Shown in pieces: positions 44,468 through 52,548 of a DNA stretch of 64,000 bases. The translations under genes were made by a program, and so were the position numbers. Under the pieces are notes generated by a model. That model did no database searches and was not told the DNA's origin. It saw only the letters and a list, made by a program, of their open reading frames with translations. Source of the stretch: JBJXFE01 sp046153875 (GTDB lineage Bacteria > Planctomycetota > Phycisphaerae > Phycisphaerales > UBA1924); assembly GCA_046153875.1 (NCBI GenBank), contig JBJXFE010000065.1:62001-126000 (forward strand), given 5' to 3'. Each line of letters begins with the position of its first letter. Positions within the stretch are counted from its first letter, which is position 1.

Positions 44468-44500
44468 GTCGCCTGCTCTGTACCGCTGAGCTACGGGGCC
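44427..44500 (-). tRNA. tRNA-Ile2(CAT)
   Basis: Minus-strand tRNA of 74 bases. Acceptor GGCCCCG pairs with CGGGGCC; discriminator A. The anticodon arm is GGCGA-CTCATAA-TCGCT with anticodon CAT, and the T-arm is CCCGG-TTCGAAT-CCGGG. The central stretch GAGCAGGCGACTCATAATCG matches my memory of the minor isoleucine tRNA (ileX type), whose C34 is converted to lysidine so that it reads AUA, rather than elongator or initiator Met. CCA is not encoded. Confidence 0.85.
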
Positions 44501-44564
44501 GCCGGAGGAAGCGTATCGCTCCCGCGGCGGGTCGCGCGGCCGCGTCCGGCTGCGCGGGTGATAC

Positions 44565-45623
44565 TCATGCCCGCCGCAGCAGCGTGATCCGTCCGATCGG
44601 CACCCACTCGGCCACGAGGATGTCCCCGGTCCGCAGGAAGATCGCCGTGTGCGGGTGAATGAACTTGCCGGGTATGAACTCCTCGCGCGGGCGGCCGCGG
44701 AGGGCTGAGGGGTGGCCGTCGCCGAGGTGTGCCACGACCGCGTCGTTCCTGTCCAGCAACGTGACGACGCTTTCCAGGTCCGGCACGAGCAGCAGCCCGT
44801 CGCGGGTCTTGAAATGGCACGGCATGCGCACACCCGCGGTCACGAAGCCCTGGTGCTCGCCCTCGAGCGAGAAGTACTGGATCCGCCGGTTGCCGCGGTC
44901 CGCGACGGCCAGGCGCGGCGTGCCGGCGCGGTCGTCCACCCAGAGCCCGTGCGGGCACGCGACCTGCCCCTTGTCGCCGCCGGGCCGGAGGACGGTCGAG
45001 ACATACTCGCCGCCCGCCGTGTATCGGTGGACGAAGCTGGACCCGTACCCGTCGCCGACGAAGAGCCCGCCATCGGGCGCGAACGCGACGTTCGTGGGGC
45101 ACCACGTGTCGCGCGATGCGTAGACGCCGGACTGCATCGGGCAGTCCGCCCGCCAGACTTCCGTGCCAGCGAGGTCCGTCTTGACGACCAACCGGCGTTG
45201 CGTGTCGCAGTGATAGAGGAACTCGCCGCCGGCCTCGGTCCGGACGTCCAGCCCGTGCGCCCCGCCCCGGAACTCGTCGCCCCACGCGGTCTCGAACGCG
45301 CCGTTCTCGCCATAGACCGCGACGGCGTGCGGCTTCGAGCTCTCGGCGTGGACGGTGTGGGCCACGTAGATGCGCCCGGCCGAATCCTGGGCCAGTCCGT
45401 GCGTGTCGCCCCACATCACGCCCGGTGGCGGCTTGAGCCAGTCGTGGATGCACTCGTACTGATGGGCGCCCGATCCGAGCACGATGGGGTCGAGCCCCGA
45501 TCGGCCCGCGGTGTGAACCACGGGCGCGGCAAGGCCCGTGCGACCGACGAGGACCGCGCCCGCGCCGGCGACGGCAGATTGCACGAACTCACGCCGGGTG
45601 AGGGCGGATCGGGCGTGGCCCAT
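44565..45623 (-). CDS. Tat-exported NHL/beta-propeller protein
   Basis: A 352-residue protein with a twin-arginine signal (TRREFVQSAVAGAGAVLVG, R10-R11). The mature part is a six-bladed-propeller type repeat protein: DTHGLAQDSAGRIYVAHT, AHGLDVRTEAGGEFLYHC, TNVAFAPDGGLFVGDGYG, CPHGLWVDDRAGTPRLAVAD and HPHTAIFLRTGDILVAEW are successive blades. Tat export suggests folding or cofactor loading before export. Relatives include NHL-repeat and peptidylamidoglycolate-lyase-like proteins, but no catalytic set was confirmed. It is 15 bases upstream of the glnN stop on the other side and shares its direction. Confidence 0.83.
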   Translation of the reverse strand: MGHARSALTRREFVQSAVAGAGAVLVGRTGLAAPVVHTAGRSGLDPIVLGSGAHQYECIHDWLKPPPGVMWGDTHGLAQDSAGRIYVAHTVHAESSKPHAVAVYGENGAFETAWGDEFRGGAHGLDVRTEAGGEFLYHCDTQRRLVVKTDLAGTEVWRADCPMQSGVYASRDTWCPTNVAFAPDGGLFVGDGYGSSFVHRYTAGGEYVSTVLRPGGDKGQVACPHGLWVDDRAGTPRLAVADRGNRRIQYFSLEGEHQGFVTAGVRMPCHFKTRDGLLLVPDLESVVTLLDRNDAVVAHLGDGHPSALRGRPREEFIPGKFIHPHTAIFLRTGDILVAEWVPIGRITLLRRA

Positions 45624-45638
45624 GGGCGATCGCTCCGG

Positions 45639-47885
45639 TTACTTGATGTGCAGCATCTCGCGGTACGTCGGCAGCGGCCACAGGTCCGCCGCGGTCTGGG
45701 TCTCGAGCGCGTCGGCCGCTTCGCGGAGCGCCACCATTGACGGGATGGTGTGATCGCGAAGGTGCGCCGCGTGCTCCAGCGGATCCCCGCCGGAGTGCTC
45801 GAGCGACTTCTCGACCTTCGCCGTGGCGGCACGGCACTTGGCGCTCTGGTCGGCGAACTCCTTGAGCGCCGCGCGCAGGTCCGCGGCCTTGTCGCCCGCC
45901 GATTCCGACGCGGCCACGGCCTGGGCCAGCTCCGTCCGCTGGCGGATCGCCGCAGGCAGGATGAGCGTCCGGGCCATCGCGATCATCGTCTCGGCCTCGA
46001 TCGTCACCTGCTTGACGTACTTCTCGGCGAAGATGTGCGCCCGGCTCTCCAGCTCCTGCTTGCTCAGCACCTTGTACTTCTTGAACAGGTCGGCGTTCTT
46101 CTTCGCGTGCAGGGCTTCGAGGGCGTCGGGCGTGGTCCGCGCATGCGGGAGGCCGCGCTTCGCCGCCTCCTTGTGCCACGCGGTGTCGTAGCCGTCCCCG
46201 TCGAAGAGCACGCGCTTGTGGTCCTTGACGAGCTTCTGGAGCAGGGCGGCGACGGCGGACTGGAGCTTCGCTGGGTTGTCCTTTCCGGGCTTGCCCAGCG
46301 CCTTCTCCAGCTCGGTCGCGACGTAGTCCAGCGAGTCGGCCACGATCGTGTTCAGGACGGTCACCGGCCAGGCGACGGACTGCGACGAGCCGACGGCACG
46401 GAACTCGAACTTGTTCCCGGTGAAGGCGAACGGCGACGTGCGGTTGCGGTCGCCCGTGTGGCGGGGGATCTGCGGGAGCGAGCGCGCCCCCAGGTCCATA
46501 TTCACGCCCTTGATCGTGCTCCTGGCGGAGCCGGCTTCGAGCTGCGTCACGATGTCCGTGAGCATGTCGCCCAGGAAGATCGAGATGATCGCCGGCGGGG
46601 CCTCGTTCGCGCCCAGGCGGTGGTCGTTGCTCGCCCCCGCGACGGTTGCCCGGAGCAGGTCGGCGTGCAGGTCCACGCCGCGCATCACGGCGCAGAGGAA
46701 GACCAGGAACTGCATGTTCGTGTGCGTGTCGTCGCGCGGGTCGAGCAGGTTCACGCCTGTGTCCGTGGCCATCGACCAGTTGCAGTGCTTGCCCGAGCCG
46801 TTGATCCCGCGGAAGGGCTTCTCGTGCAGGATGCACTGCAGGCCGTAGCGGGCGGCGACGCGCTTCATCGTCTCCATCACCAGCATCTGGTGGTCGCACG
46901 CCAGGTTCGCGTGCTCGAAGTGCGGAGCCAGCTCGAACTGCCCGGGCGCCACCTCGTTGTGGCGCGTCTTGACGGGCACGCCGAGCCGGTACAGCTCCCG
47001 CTCGCTCTCGGCCATGAACGAGAGCACCCGCGACGGGATCGACCCGAAGTAGTGGTCCTCGAGCTGCTGGCCCTTGGGCGGGCGGGCCCCGAAGAGCGTG
47101 CGATCGCAGGTGAGCAGGTCGGGCCGCCCGTAGTAATACCCGCGGTCGATGATGAAGTACTCCTGCTCCGCCCCGAGCGTGGACACGACGCGTGAGACGC
47201 CGTCGGCCGTGCCGAAGACCCGCAGGATCCGCAGCGCCTGCTCCGAGAGCGCCTCGATCGAGCGCAGCAGCGGCGTCTTCTTGTCCAGCGCCTCGCCGGT
47301 CCACGACACGAACGCCGTGGGGATGCACAGCGTGACGGTGTTCTCCCCGCGGTTGAGGAAGACCGGGCTCGTGCAGTCCCAGGCGGTGTAGCCGCGGGCT
47401 TCGAACGTCGTCCGCAGCCCGCCGGAGGGGAAGCTCGACGCGTCGGGCTCGCCCTGCACGAGGGCCGCGCCCGTGAACTCGCTGATCGCCCCGCCGTGCC
47501 CGTCGGGCACGATGAACGAGTCGTGCTTCTCGGCGGTCTGCCCGGTCAGCGGCTGGAACCAGTGCGTGTAGTGCGTCGCGCCGTTCTCGACGGCCCAGTC
47601 CTTCATCGCGGCCGCGACGACGTCGGCGACCTGCGGGTCGAGCCGCTCGCCAAGTTTGATGGTCCGCATGAGCCGGCGGAAGACGTCCTTGGGCAGGCGC
47701 TGCTGGAGAAGGCGTTCGCTGAACACATCAGCCCCGAAGATCTTCTCGACATCGTCCAACAGAGCGGGGGGCATGGCGCCGTTCTCCTGCTTCCACGCGA
47801 TGGCCGCGGCGGAGTTGGGGTGATGGGCCGGGTGGACGTGATGGTGAGGGGGGTGGGCGGGGTGCGGTCTCATTGTGGTGTGCAT
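45639..47885 (-). CDS. glnN: Glutamine synthetase type III (GlnN)
   Basis: A 748-residue GSIII, the usual length for this class. Motifs include SPVFLNRGEN, the catalytic core ESERELYRLGVPVKTRHNEVAPGQFELAP, KPFRGINGSGKHCNWS, the GANEAPPAIISIFLG segment and the GSIII-specific FTGNKFEFRAVGSSQSVAWP. It makes glutamine from glutamate, ammonia and ATP as a dodecamer. ATG at 47885, with CGGAGT upstream, gives a His-rich N-terminal tail (nine His in the first 22 residues); a later in-frame ATG (MPPALLDD, about 47774) would remove it. A G/C-rich repeat tract lies in the upstream region. Confidence 0.93.
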   Translation of the reverse strand: MHTTMRPHPAHPPHHHVHPAHHPNSAAAIAWKQENGAMPPALLDDVEKIFGADVFSERLLQQRLPKDVFRRLMRTIKLGERLDPQVADVVAAAMKDWAVENGATHYTHWFQPLTGQTAEKHDSFIVPDGHGGAISEFTGAALVQGEPDASSFPSGGLRTTFEARGYTAWDCTSPVFLNRGENTVTLCIPTAFVSWTGEALDKKTPLLRSIEALSEQALRILRVFGTADGVSRVVSTLGAEQEYFIIDRGYYYGRPDLLTCDRTLFGARPPKGQQLEDHYFGSIPSRVLSFMAESERELYRLGVPVKTRHNEVAPGQFELAPHFEHANLACDHQMLVMETMKRVAARYGLQCILHEKPFRGINGSGKHCNWSMATDTGVNLLDPRDDTHTNMQFLVFLCAVMRGVDLHADLLRATVAGASNDHRLGANEAPPAIISIFLGDMLTDIVTQLEAGSARSTIKGVNMDLGARSLPQIPRHTGDRNRTSPFAFTGNKFEFRAVGSSQSVAWPVTVLNTIVADSLDYVATELEKALGKPGKDNPAKLQSAVAALLQKLVKDHKRVLFDGDGYDTAWHKEAAKRGLPHARTTPDALEALHAKKNADLFKKYKVLSKQELESRAHIFAEKYVKQVTIEAETMIAMARTLILPAAIRQRTELAQAVAASESAGDKAADLRAALKEFADQSAKCRAATAKVEKSLEHSGGDPLEHAAHLRDHTIPSMVALREAADALETQTAADLWPLPTYREMLHIK

Positions 47886-47922
47886 GGGCCGACTCCGTTC
47901 GAGGGGGCGGTCGTGCGGGCAT

Positions 47923-47961
47923 GGGGGGGCGGGTGGGGGGCGGGTGGGGGGCGGGTGGGGG
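47923..47961 (+). repeat. G-rich 11-bp tandem repeat upstream of glnN
   Basis: About 3.5 units of GGGGGGCGGGT on the plus strand (C-rich on the glnN sense strand), 38-76 bases upstream of the glnN start. Each unit contains separate runs of six and three G, so the tract could fold into a G-quadruplex on the plus strand or slip during replication. A role in glnN expression is possible but unproven. Confidence 0.75.
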
Positions 47962-48053
47962 ACCGCAGATTGTTGCCGCCCGGAGCGGGACTGCAAGTGG
48001 CCGAAACGACAGTAAGCGACAGGGGCGGGGGGATGGCTTTCAGCTGTCAGCTC

Positions 48054-48725
48054 TCAGCCAGATTTCTTCCTTCCCACAATCGCCATCACCACGACTCCTG
48101 AGGCCGATCCCAGTGCCGACAGCCCGACGTCCTTGTGTGCATCCCACACGTCGCCTTGCTGGCCGTTGTATGTCTCGGCCTGCTCGGGGGCCGCGACCAG
48201 GGTGAGCAGCCACTCGAGCAGCTCGTACCCGGTGCTGCCGACGTTGAGCACGCACGCGGCGTACATGTATGCCCAGGCCCCTGTTAGACACGCGTGGCGC
48301 CGCCCGATCTCGACGGCCGCGGGGAGCATGAGGCTGCCGAAGGAGAAGTGGACCAGCCGGTCGTAGTGGTTGCGGGGCCGTCCGTCTTCGCCGGGCGGCC
48401 AGCCGAAGAGGTCGGAGACGCTGGTCCCGAAGAGCGACGCGGACCATCGGTCGTACGGCACGAGGCTGTACGTGTAGTTCGCCCCGAGCACGTGCAAAAG
48501 CATGAACACGAAGATGCCCGTGTACGCGACGTTCGAGAGCGCTCGTTTCTTCGGCCATCCGTGCCAGGCCATGATGCCGGCGAACGCGACCGTGAGCAGA
48601 TGCTCGAGGACGAGGTCCTGCGGGTTGTGGGGCTTGATGCACCCGACGACGAGCGCAATGAGGAACACGATGAGCAGCCAGCCGCGGTAGGGGATGTTGG
48701 CCAGGTCGGGCATGCGTGCGGCCAT
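48054..48725 (-). CDS. DUF2238 (YjdF-like) inner-membrane protein
   Basis: A 223-residue polytopic membrane protein with five or six helices (GWLLIVFLIALVVGCI, LLTVAFAGIMAW, YTGIFVFMLLHVLG, HFSFGSLMLPAAVEIG, LSALGSASGVVVMAIVG). The conserved family pattern is clear: NYTYSLVPYDRW, NHYDRLVHFSFG, STGYELLEWL and QQGDVWDAHKDVGLS. The family is widespread and its function is not established. It is divergent from the DUF1579 gene at 48850. Confidence 0.85.
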   Translation of the reverse strand: MAARMPDLANIPYRGWLLIVFLIALVVGCIKPHNPQDLVLEHLLTVAFAGIMAWHGWPKKRALSNVAYTGIFVFMLLHVLGANYTYSLVPYDRWSASLFGTSVSDLFGWPPGEDGRPRNHYDRLVHFSFGSLMLPAAVEIGRRHACLTGAWAYMYAACVLNVGSTGYELLEWLLTLVAAPEQAETYNGQQGDVWDAHKDVGLSALGSASGVVVMAIVGRKKSG

Positions 48726-48849
48726 GCGCTCATCCTACGGGAGCGGCGGGCGCCGACGCGCGAACCGCGCCGCCCCCCCTTCCACCGGGGCTATCCTGTG
48801 GACGAGGCCGTCTCTCAACAACGCATACCAACCATGGAGTGAGACCAGC

Positions 48850-49329
48850 ATGTTCAGCAAACCCGTAGCGCAGCACAAGTGGCTCCAGAAGCTCGTCGGC
48901 ACGTGGGCGTACGATTCCGAGATGCCGGGTGAGCCGGGCAAGCCCGCGCTCAAATGCTCGGGCACGGAGTCGGTCCGCTCGGTCGGCGGCCTGTGGGTTG
49001 TCGGCGAGGGTCGCGGCGAGATGCCCGGCGGCGGCGACGCGACCATGCTCATCACGCTCGGCTACGACGCCGCGAAGAAGCGGTTCGTGGGCAGCTGGGT
49101 GGGCTCGATGATGGCGAACATGTGGGTGTATGAGGGCGTGCTGAAGGGGAACACGTTGACGCTGAACACCGAGGGCCCGGATTGTTTCGGGAAGTCGAAG
49201 AAGCCGGTGAAGTACCGCGACACGATCACGATCACCGGGCGTAACACGCGGACGCTGAGCTCGTCGATGCCGGGCAAGGGCGGGAAGTGGATCACGTTCA
49301 TGACGGCGAAGTACACGCGCGTGAAGTGA
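48850..49329 (+). CDS. DUF1579 family protein
   Basis: A 159-residue cytoplasmic protein starting at ATG 48850. Family features: LQKLVGTWAYDSEM, then TESVRSVGGLWVVGEGRGEM, MLITLGYDAAKKRFVGSWVGSM, YEGVLKGNTLTLNTEGP. DUF1579 proteins are lipocalin-like small beta barrels of unknown role. A second, exported member lies at 50226. No signal peptide here. Confidence 0.82.
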   Translation: MFSKPVAQHKWLQKLVGTWAYDSEMPGEPGKPALKCSGTESVRSVGGLWVVGEGRGEMPGGGDATMLITLGYDAAKKRFVGSWVGSMMANMWVYEGVLKGNTLTLNTEGPDCFGKSKKPVKYRDTITITGRNTRTLSSSMPGKGGKWITFMTAKYTRVK

Positions 49330-49341
49330 CCCGTGTCCGTG

Positions 49342-49373
49342 CCACGGAACGCCGGTCCTCCGGCGATCCGTGG
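49342..49373. terminator. Hairpin between convergent genes
   Basis: Two nested inverted repeats, CCACGGA...TCCGTGG outside and GCCGG...CCGGC inside, with a TCCT loop. It lies 13 bases after the DUF1579 stop and faces the converging AlkD-like gene. It has no T-run, so a terminator or mRNA-end structure is only probable. Confidence 0.5.
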
Positions 49374-49481
49374 CTGAGCCTGAGAACGCGGAGGGGGCTA
49401 GGGTCGCGGAGTCTCGCGGAAGGGATAGGGCGGCGGGCAGGCTGTGGCTACATTCCGTCGCCCCGCTGGGGCGAAGACGAT

Positions 49482-50156
49482 TCAGCCCTGCCGCTTCACC
49501 ATTTCGTTGATCCAGATCGGCGCGAACGGTGAGGTGCAACCCTTCGAGCAGGGATAGTCGCGAAAGATCCCCAGCTTCTCGCCGATGGCGATGGCCCGCT
49601 TGCGAAGCTTGGCGTCGTGGATGCCGATGTTCGCCAGCACCGCGTTCATTGTCCACTGCGTCTCCGGCGGCGCATCAGCCATCTCCGACTCGATGCGACC
49701 CAGCAGCGCCGGCAGATCAAGCCCGTCCGCGCCTTTGCCAATCTTCGATGCCGTCAGGTTCCACCCCGCGCGGGCCGCCCAACCATCCTCATCCTCCATC
49801 CACTTGATGCGGAGCGTCTCCTTGTCGGCGGGGGGCTGTTCCTTGACGATGTACGCGTTGAACCAGTCGGCCACCCACGCGAACGTGGCCGCGCGCACCA
49901 TCGTGTCCACCTCCGCGGCCGAGAGCGACTTGGGCTTCATCAGCAGGATTGCCAGCAGCTGCGCATCGATGTTGCCCGTCTTCCATAACTGCAGCGCCAG
50001 TTCGTGATTCGTCTTGATCTTCTTGGCGAGCGAGCGGATGTCGCCGGTCTCGACGCCGAACGTCCTGGCCTTCCCTGCGCCGTTCTTGATGTTCCAGGCC
50101 CGCCGCTTCTCACCGCCGAGCGATTCGAGTTTCTCGAGGATTTCCTTGACGGTCAT
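49482..50156 (-). CDS. AlkD-like DNA alkylation repair protein
   Basis: A 224-residue all-helical protein of the AlkD/HEAT-like DNA alkylation repair family. The N-terminus EILEKLESLGGEKRRAWNIKNGAG precedes the diagnostic FGVETGDIRSLAKKIKTNHELALQLWKTGNIDAQLLA. Then come the helical repeats and the C-terminal GIFRDYPCSKGCTSPFAPIWI. AlkD enzymes excise N3- and N7-alkylpurines by backbone recognition. A truncated copy of its N-terminus lies at 50872-51012, on the other side of a DUF1579 gene. Confidence 0.85.
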   Translation of the reverse strand: MTVKEILEKLESLGGEKRRAWNIKNGAGKARTFGVETGDIRSLAKKIKTNHELALQLWKTGNIDAQLLAILLMKPKSLSAAEVDTMVRAATFAWVADWFNAYIVKEQPPADKETLRIKWMEDEDGWAARAGWNLTASKIGKGADGLDLPALLGRIESEMADAPPETQWTMNAVLANIGIHDAKLRKRAIAIGEKLGIFRDYPCSKGCTSPFAPIWINEMVKRQG

Positions 50157-50225
50157 GGGCCGAACCCCGGAGGTTGAACTCTCGTGTGAAACCGCCGCAC
50201 ACCACGTTCGGATGGTCCATGCAAG

Positions 50226-50789
50226 CTATTTTTTCCGGCGGTACTCGATCGTGACGATCTTGGTCCACGTGCCGTCGCCGGTTTCGGTGGTGGAGGTGAA
50301 CGTGCGGGTGTCCTGGTTCGTGAACTGGATGATTTCTTTGTACCGCGCAGTCTTGTCGGGGTCCTCCAGGCTCGGGCCTTCGGTTTCCAGGGTCATCGTG
50401 TCGCCGGCGGTGTTGAGCGTGCCCTTGTAGATCCACAGGTGCCCGCCGAAGGAATCGATCCACGTGCCATTGAAGCGTTGCTTCAGCGGGTCGTAACCCA
50501 GAGAGAGAATGCCGCTGAAGGGGGCGCCCATCATCGTGGTCTTGGTTTCGGCGACGACCCAGTGGTCGCCGAGGGCGCGAACGCTATCGGTGCCGGCGGA
50601 CTCCGCCGGGGGCTGATCCCGCTGCATGTACATCTTGAACCGAGCGTCCCATTCACCTACGAGCTGCTTGAGCCATTCATGATCCCTGGCGGGCGGCGCG
50701 GGCGCGGGGGCAGGCTCGGGCTGCGACTGCGCAGGCACGCCGCAGACGAGAAACGCGATGGCGATACCGAAGAGTGCGAGCTTCTTCAT
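50226..50789 (-). CDS. Exported DUF1579 family protein
   Basis: A 187-residue protein starting at ATG 50789 with AAAGGAG just upstream. It has a signal peptide (LALFGIAIAFLVCGVPAQS) and a short Pro/Ala stretch (QPEPAPAPAPPA), then the DUF1579 core: WLKQLVGEWDARFKMYM, GTDSVRALGDHWVVAETKT, SGILSLGYDPLKQRFNGTW, YKGTLNTAGDTMTLETEGP. A paralogue of the cytoplasmic protein at 48850. Function unknown. It sits between the intact AlkD-like gene and an AlkD fragment. Confidence 0.83.
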   Translation of the reverse strand: MKKLALFGIAIAFLVCGVPAQSQPEPAPAPAPPARDHEWLKQLVGEWDARFKMYMQRDQPPAESAGTDSVRALGDHWVVAETKTTMMGAPFSGILSLGYDPLKQRFNGTWIDSFGGHLWIYKGTLNTAGDTMTLETEGPSLEDPDKTARYKEIIQFTNQDTRTFTSTTETGDGTWTKIVTIEYRRKK

Positions 50790-50871
50790 GACGTTCTCCT
50801 TTCTGGTGAATGACAACGTCGGATGATCAGGCGAGACCGGTGCTGTCGCACGCCGGAAACTGCTGATCCGG

Positions 50872-51012
50872 CTACGCCCGCCAGGCGGACGCATACTCGG
50901 GCGTGCCCGCGCCGTGCTGGACGTTGAAGGCAGGGCGCTTCTCATGGCCGAGAGATTCGAGTTCCGCCAGCAATTCCTTGAGGTTCACGGCCGTCGTTTC
51001 CCTAGGATTCAT
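50872..51012 (-). pseudogene. Truncated AlkD-like N-terminal fragment
   Basis: A 46-codon minus-strand frame from ATG 51012 to TAG 50872 reads NLKELLAELESLGHEKR, then PAFNVQHGAG. It matches the first ~28 residues of the AlkD-like protein at 49482 (EILEKLESLGGEKR, AWNIKNGAG) and then diverges into unrelated sequence before stopping. It looks like the remnant of a duplicated AlkD-like gene. Too short to be functional. Confidence 0.65.
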
Positions 51013-51084
51013 GGCCGCGAATGTAGCGGATGGGCAACAGCGCCTGCAAGCGATTCGCGGTCAATCGCCCCGACGATACAGCGG

Positions 51085-51801
51085 CTACTGTGGGGCGGCG
51101 ACGGGGCAGCTCAGGCTGTTGGCATACATCCCGGACCGGTCAAAGCAGCAGGGGCGGCGCTTGCCTTTGGCGAGCATGTCGCAGGCGGTCGCGATCCGTT
51201 TCACGCGCGTCTCGGCCCGCTTGCCGGAGGTGATCCAGTGGATGAAGTCCCGGCGGGCCGCGGGCGTGATGTCCGACCATGCCTCCCGGGCCTTCGGCGC
51301 GGCGACCGCGAGAGCCTTGCGCAGGTCCGCGGGCACGTTGGGTTCGGGCTCCCGGTCGGGAGGCAGCGGTGAGACGGCCAGTGAGACGGTGTCGCCCGCC
51401 GCCGCGCCCGCGGCTTCGCGAAGCTCCCGCTCCACCTTGAGCCAATGACCTCCCTTGCCGTCGGGCTCGATCGTGGCCTGGAAGGGCGAGTCGTTGCACG
51501 TGCCCTCAACAGACACCATGCCCCGCGAGGGGAGCTTCGCGCTCGCGTCCTTCGGGAGGGTCAGGAACATCCACTCCCCGTCCGCCTCTCCCCCCTCGTC
51601 CCCAGAGGCGGCCATCACGGACTCCGCGGGCCGGAAGAGTGTCGCGCTGAAACGGATCGTGGGTTTGGAGCCGCCGGGCTCGCGGATGCTCCCGGGTGTT
51701 TGGCTCTTTCGTTTCCGCTCGGCTGCGGCCTTGTCACCGCGCCCGCCCGCCGTGGCTGGGCGACCGGCCTTCGCCGACTTCGTGGACGCTGTCTTGGCCA
51801 T
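51085..51801 (-). CDS. YdeI/OmpD-associated family protein with DUF1905 domain
   Basis: A 238-residue protein starting at ATG 51801 (a start at 51819 is possible). The Lys/Ala-rich N-terminus (about 1-45) looks disordered. A DUF1905-like beta domain follows (IRFSATLFRP, EWMFLTLPKDASAKLPSRGMVSVEGTCNDSPFQATIEPDG, about 50-145). The helical YdeI-type C-terminus comes last (VPADLRKALAVAAPKAREAW, then ITPAARRDFIHWITSGKRAETRVKRI). Such proteins are common and poorly characterised. Upstream gap to arsR is about 340 bases. Confidence 0.8.
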   Translation of the reverse strand: MAKTASTKSAKAGRPATAGGRGDKAAAERKRKSQTPGSIREPGGSKPTIRFSATLFRPAESVMAASGDEGGEADGEWMFLTLPKDASAKLPSRGMVSVEGTCNDSPFQATIEPDGKGGHWLKVERELREAAGAAAGDTVSLAVSPLPPDREPEPNVPADLRKALAVAAPKAREAWSDITPAARRDFIHWITSGKRAETRVKRIATACDMLAKGKRRPCCFDRSGMYANSLSCPVAAPQ

Positions 51802-52102
51802 GGCACGCACTCGCAGCAACCGTCCGCCAGCGTCACCCCGCCGAAGAGGAGCGAAGAAGACGCGCGGGTGATTCTACTTCGGTTCGAGCTTCTCGTGGCG
51901 AACGTCAAGCCTGAGCGTGCGATCGGCTCCTGACCACATCGACCCAGAACGGCACAGTCGGGGTGTCAGTACACCAATAGGCCTTCTCTTGGAGGGGGTT
52001 AGGGTGTGGGAGCCCGGAATACGCCGTCTGCTGATCGGCGGCGGACGACGGGTCTTGGTCGCCAGGGGCGCGGGAGGCGGAATCGGTGCGGGTGCTTTGT
52101 GG
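51802..52102. other. Intergenic stretch without a recognisable gene
   Basis: About 300 bases between the YdeI-like gene and the arsR promoter. Short open frames exist on both strands, but their translations are Pro/Arg-rich and look random. No repeat, tRNA or strong hairpin was seen. Confidence 0.5.
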
Positions 52103-52130
52103 TTGATATCGTACAACCATATGGTATACT
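52103..52130 (+). promoter_or_regulatory. Predicted leaderless promoter of arsR
   Basis: A sigma-70-like promoter in an otherwise GC-rich region: TTGATA at 52103-52108 and TATACT at 52125-52130, spaced 16 bases. The start codon ATG is at 52138, only 8 bases after the -10 box, so transcription would begin at or within a base of the ATG. No ribosome-binding site precedes the ATG. This is the pattern of a leaderless message. Confidence 0.7.
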
Positions 52131-52142
52131 AAACCATATGGT
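52116..52142. promoter_or_regulatory. Paired palindromic operator over the arsR promoter and start codon
   Basis: Two identical perfect palindromes ACCATATGGT at 52116-52125 and 52133-52142, 17 bases centre to centre. The first lies between the promoter boxes and touches the -10; the second contains the arsR start codon. Two same-face sites are what a dimeric ArsR-type repressor would use to shut its own promoter. Confidence 0.75.
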
Positions 52143-52497
52143 AGTAGATCGATCGCCCCGGCTCGACCGCGTCTTCCACGCCCTGGCCCACCCCGCCCGC
52201 CGCGCGATCATCCGGCAACTCTCCGGCGGGGAACGCAACCTCAGCGAACTCGCCTCGCCCCTCAGGATGACCTTCCCCGCCGCCACCAAGCACGTGCGCG
52301 TGCTGGAGCGGGCCAAACTCGTCCGCCGCCGCGTCGTCGGGCGGCAGCACCTCTGCCGCCTGCGCGCAGCGCCGCTTAAGGAAGCGACGCTCTGGACCGA
52401 GCAGTTCCGCCGGAACTGGGAGGCCCGCTTCGAGGCATTGGACTCGCTCCTCGATGAGATGAAGGCCGCGGAGCAATCGCGTTCTCGCCCCCGCTGA
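52138..52497 (+). CDS. ArsR-family winged-helix repressor
   Basis: A 119-residue ArsR/SmtB-type regulator: LDRVFHALAHPARRAIIRQL, then the recognition helix region LSELASPLRMTFPAATKHVRVLERAKLV. The wing RRRVVGRQHLCRLRAAPL follows, then the conserved EQFRRNWEARFEALDSLLDEM tail. There are no metal-binding Cys. This subtype normally pairs with an SRPBCC (AHSA1-like) protein, and exactly such a gene follows 51 bases downstream. ATG at 52138 is within the second operator palindrome. Confidence 0.92.
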   Translation: MVVDRSPRLDRVFHALAHPARRAIIRQLSGGERNLSELASPLRMTFPAATKHVRVLERAKLVRRRVVGRQHLCRLRAAPLKEATLWTEQFRRNWEARFEALDSLLDEMKAAEQSRSRPR

Positions 52498-52548
52498 GCG
52501 TTTCACCGGAGATCACCCCCCTCCCGTTGTCAGCACAAGGACCGCTCG

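Noticed and set aside
51874..52116. Minus-strand open frame of about 80 codons upstream of arsR
   Set aside because: Starts inside the arsR promoter/operator, is Pro/Arg-rich with no motif, and has no ribosome site.
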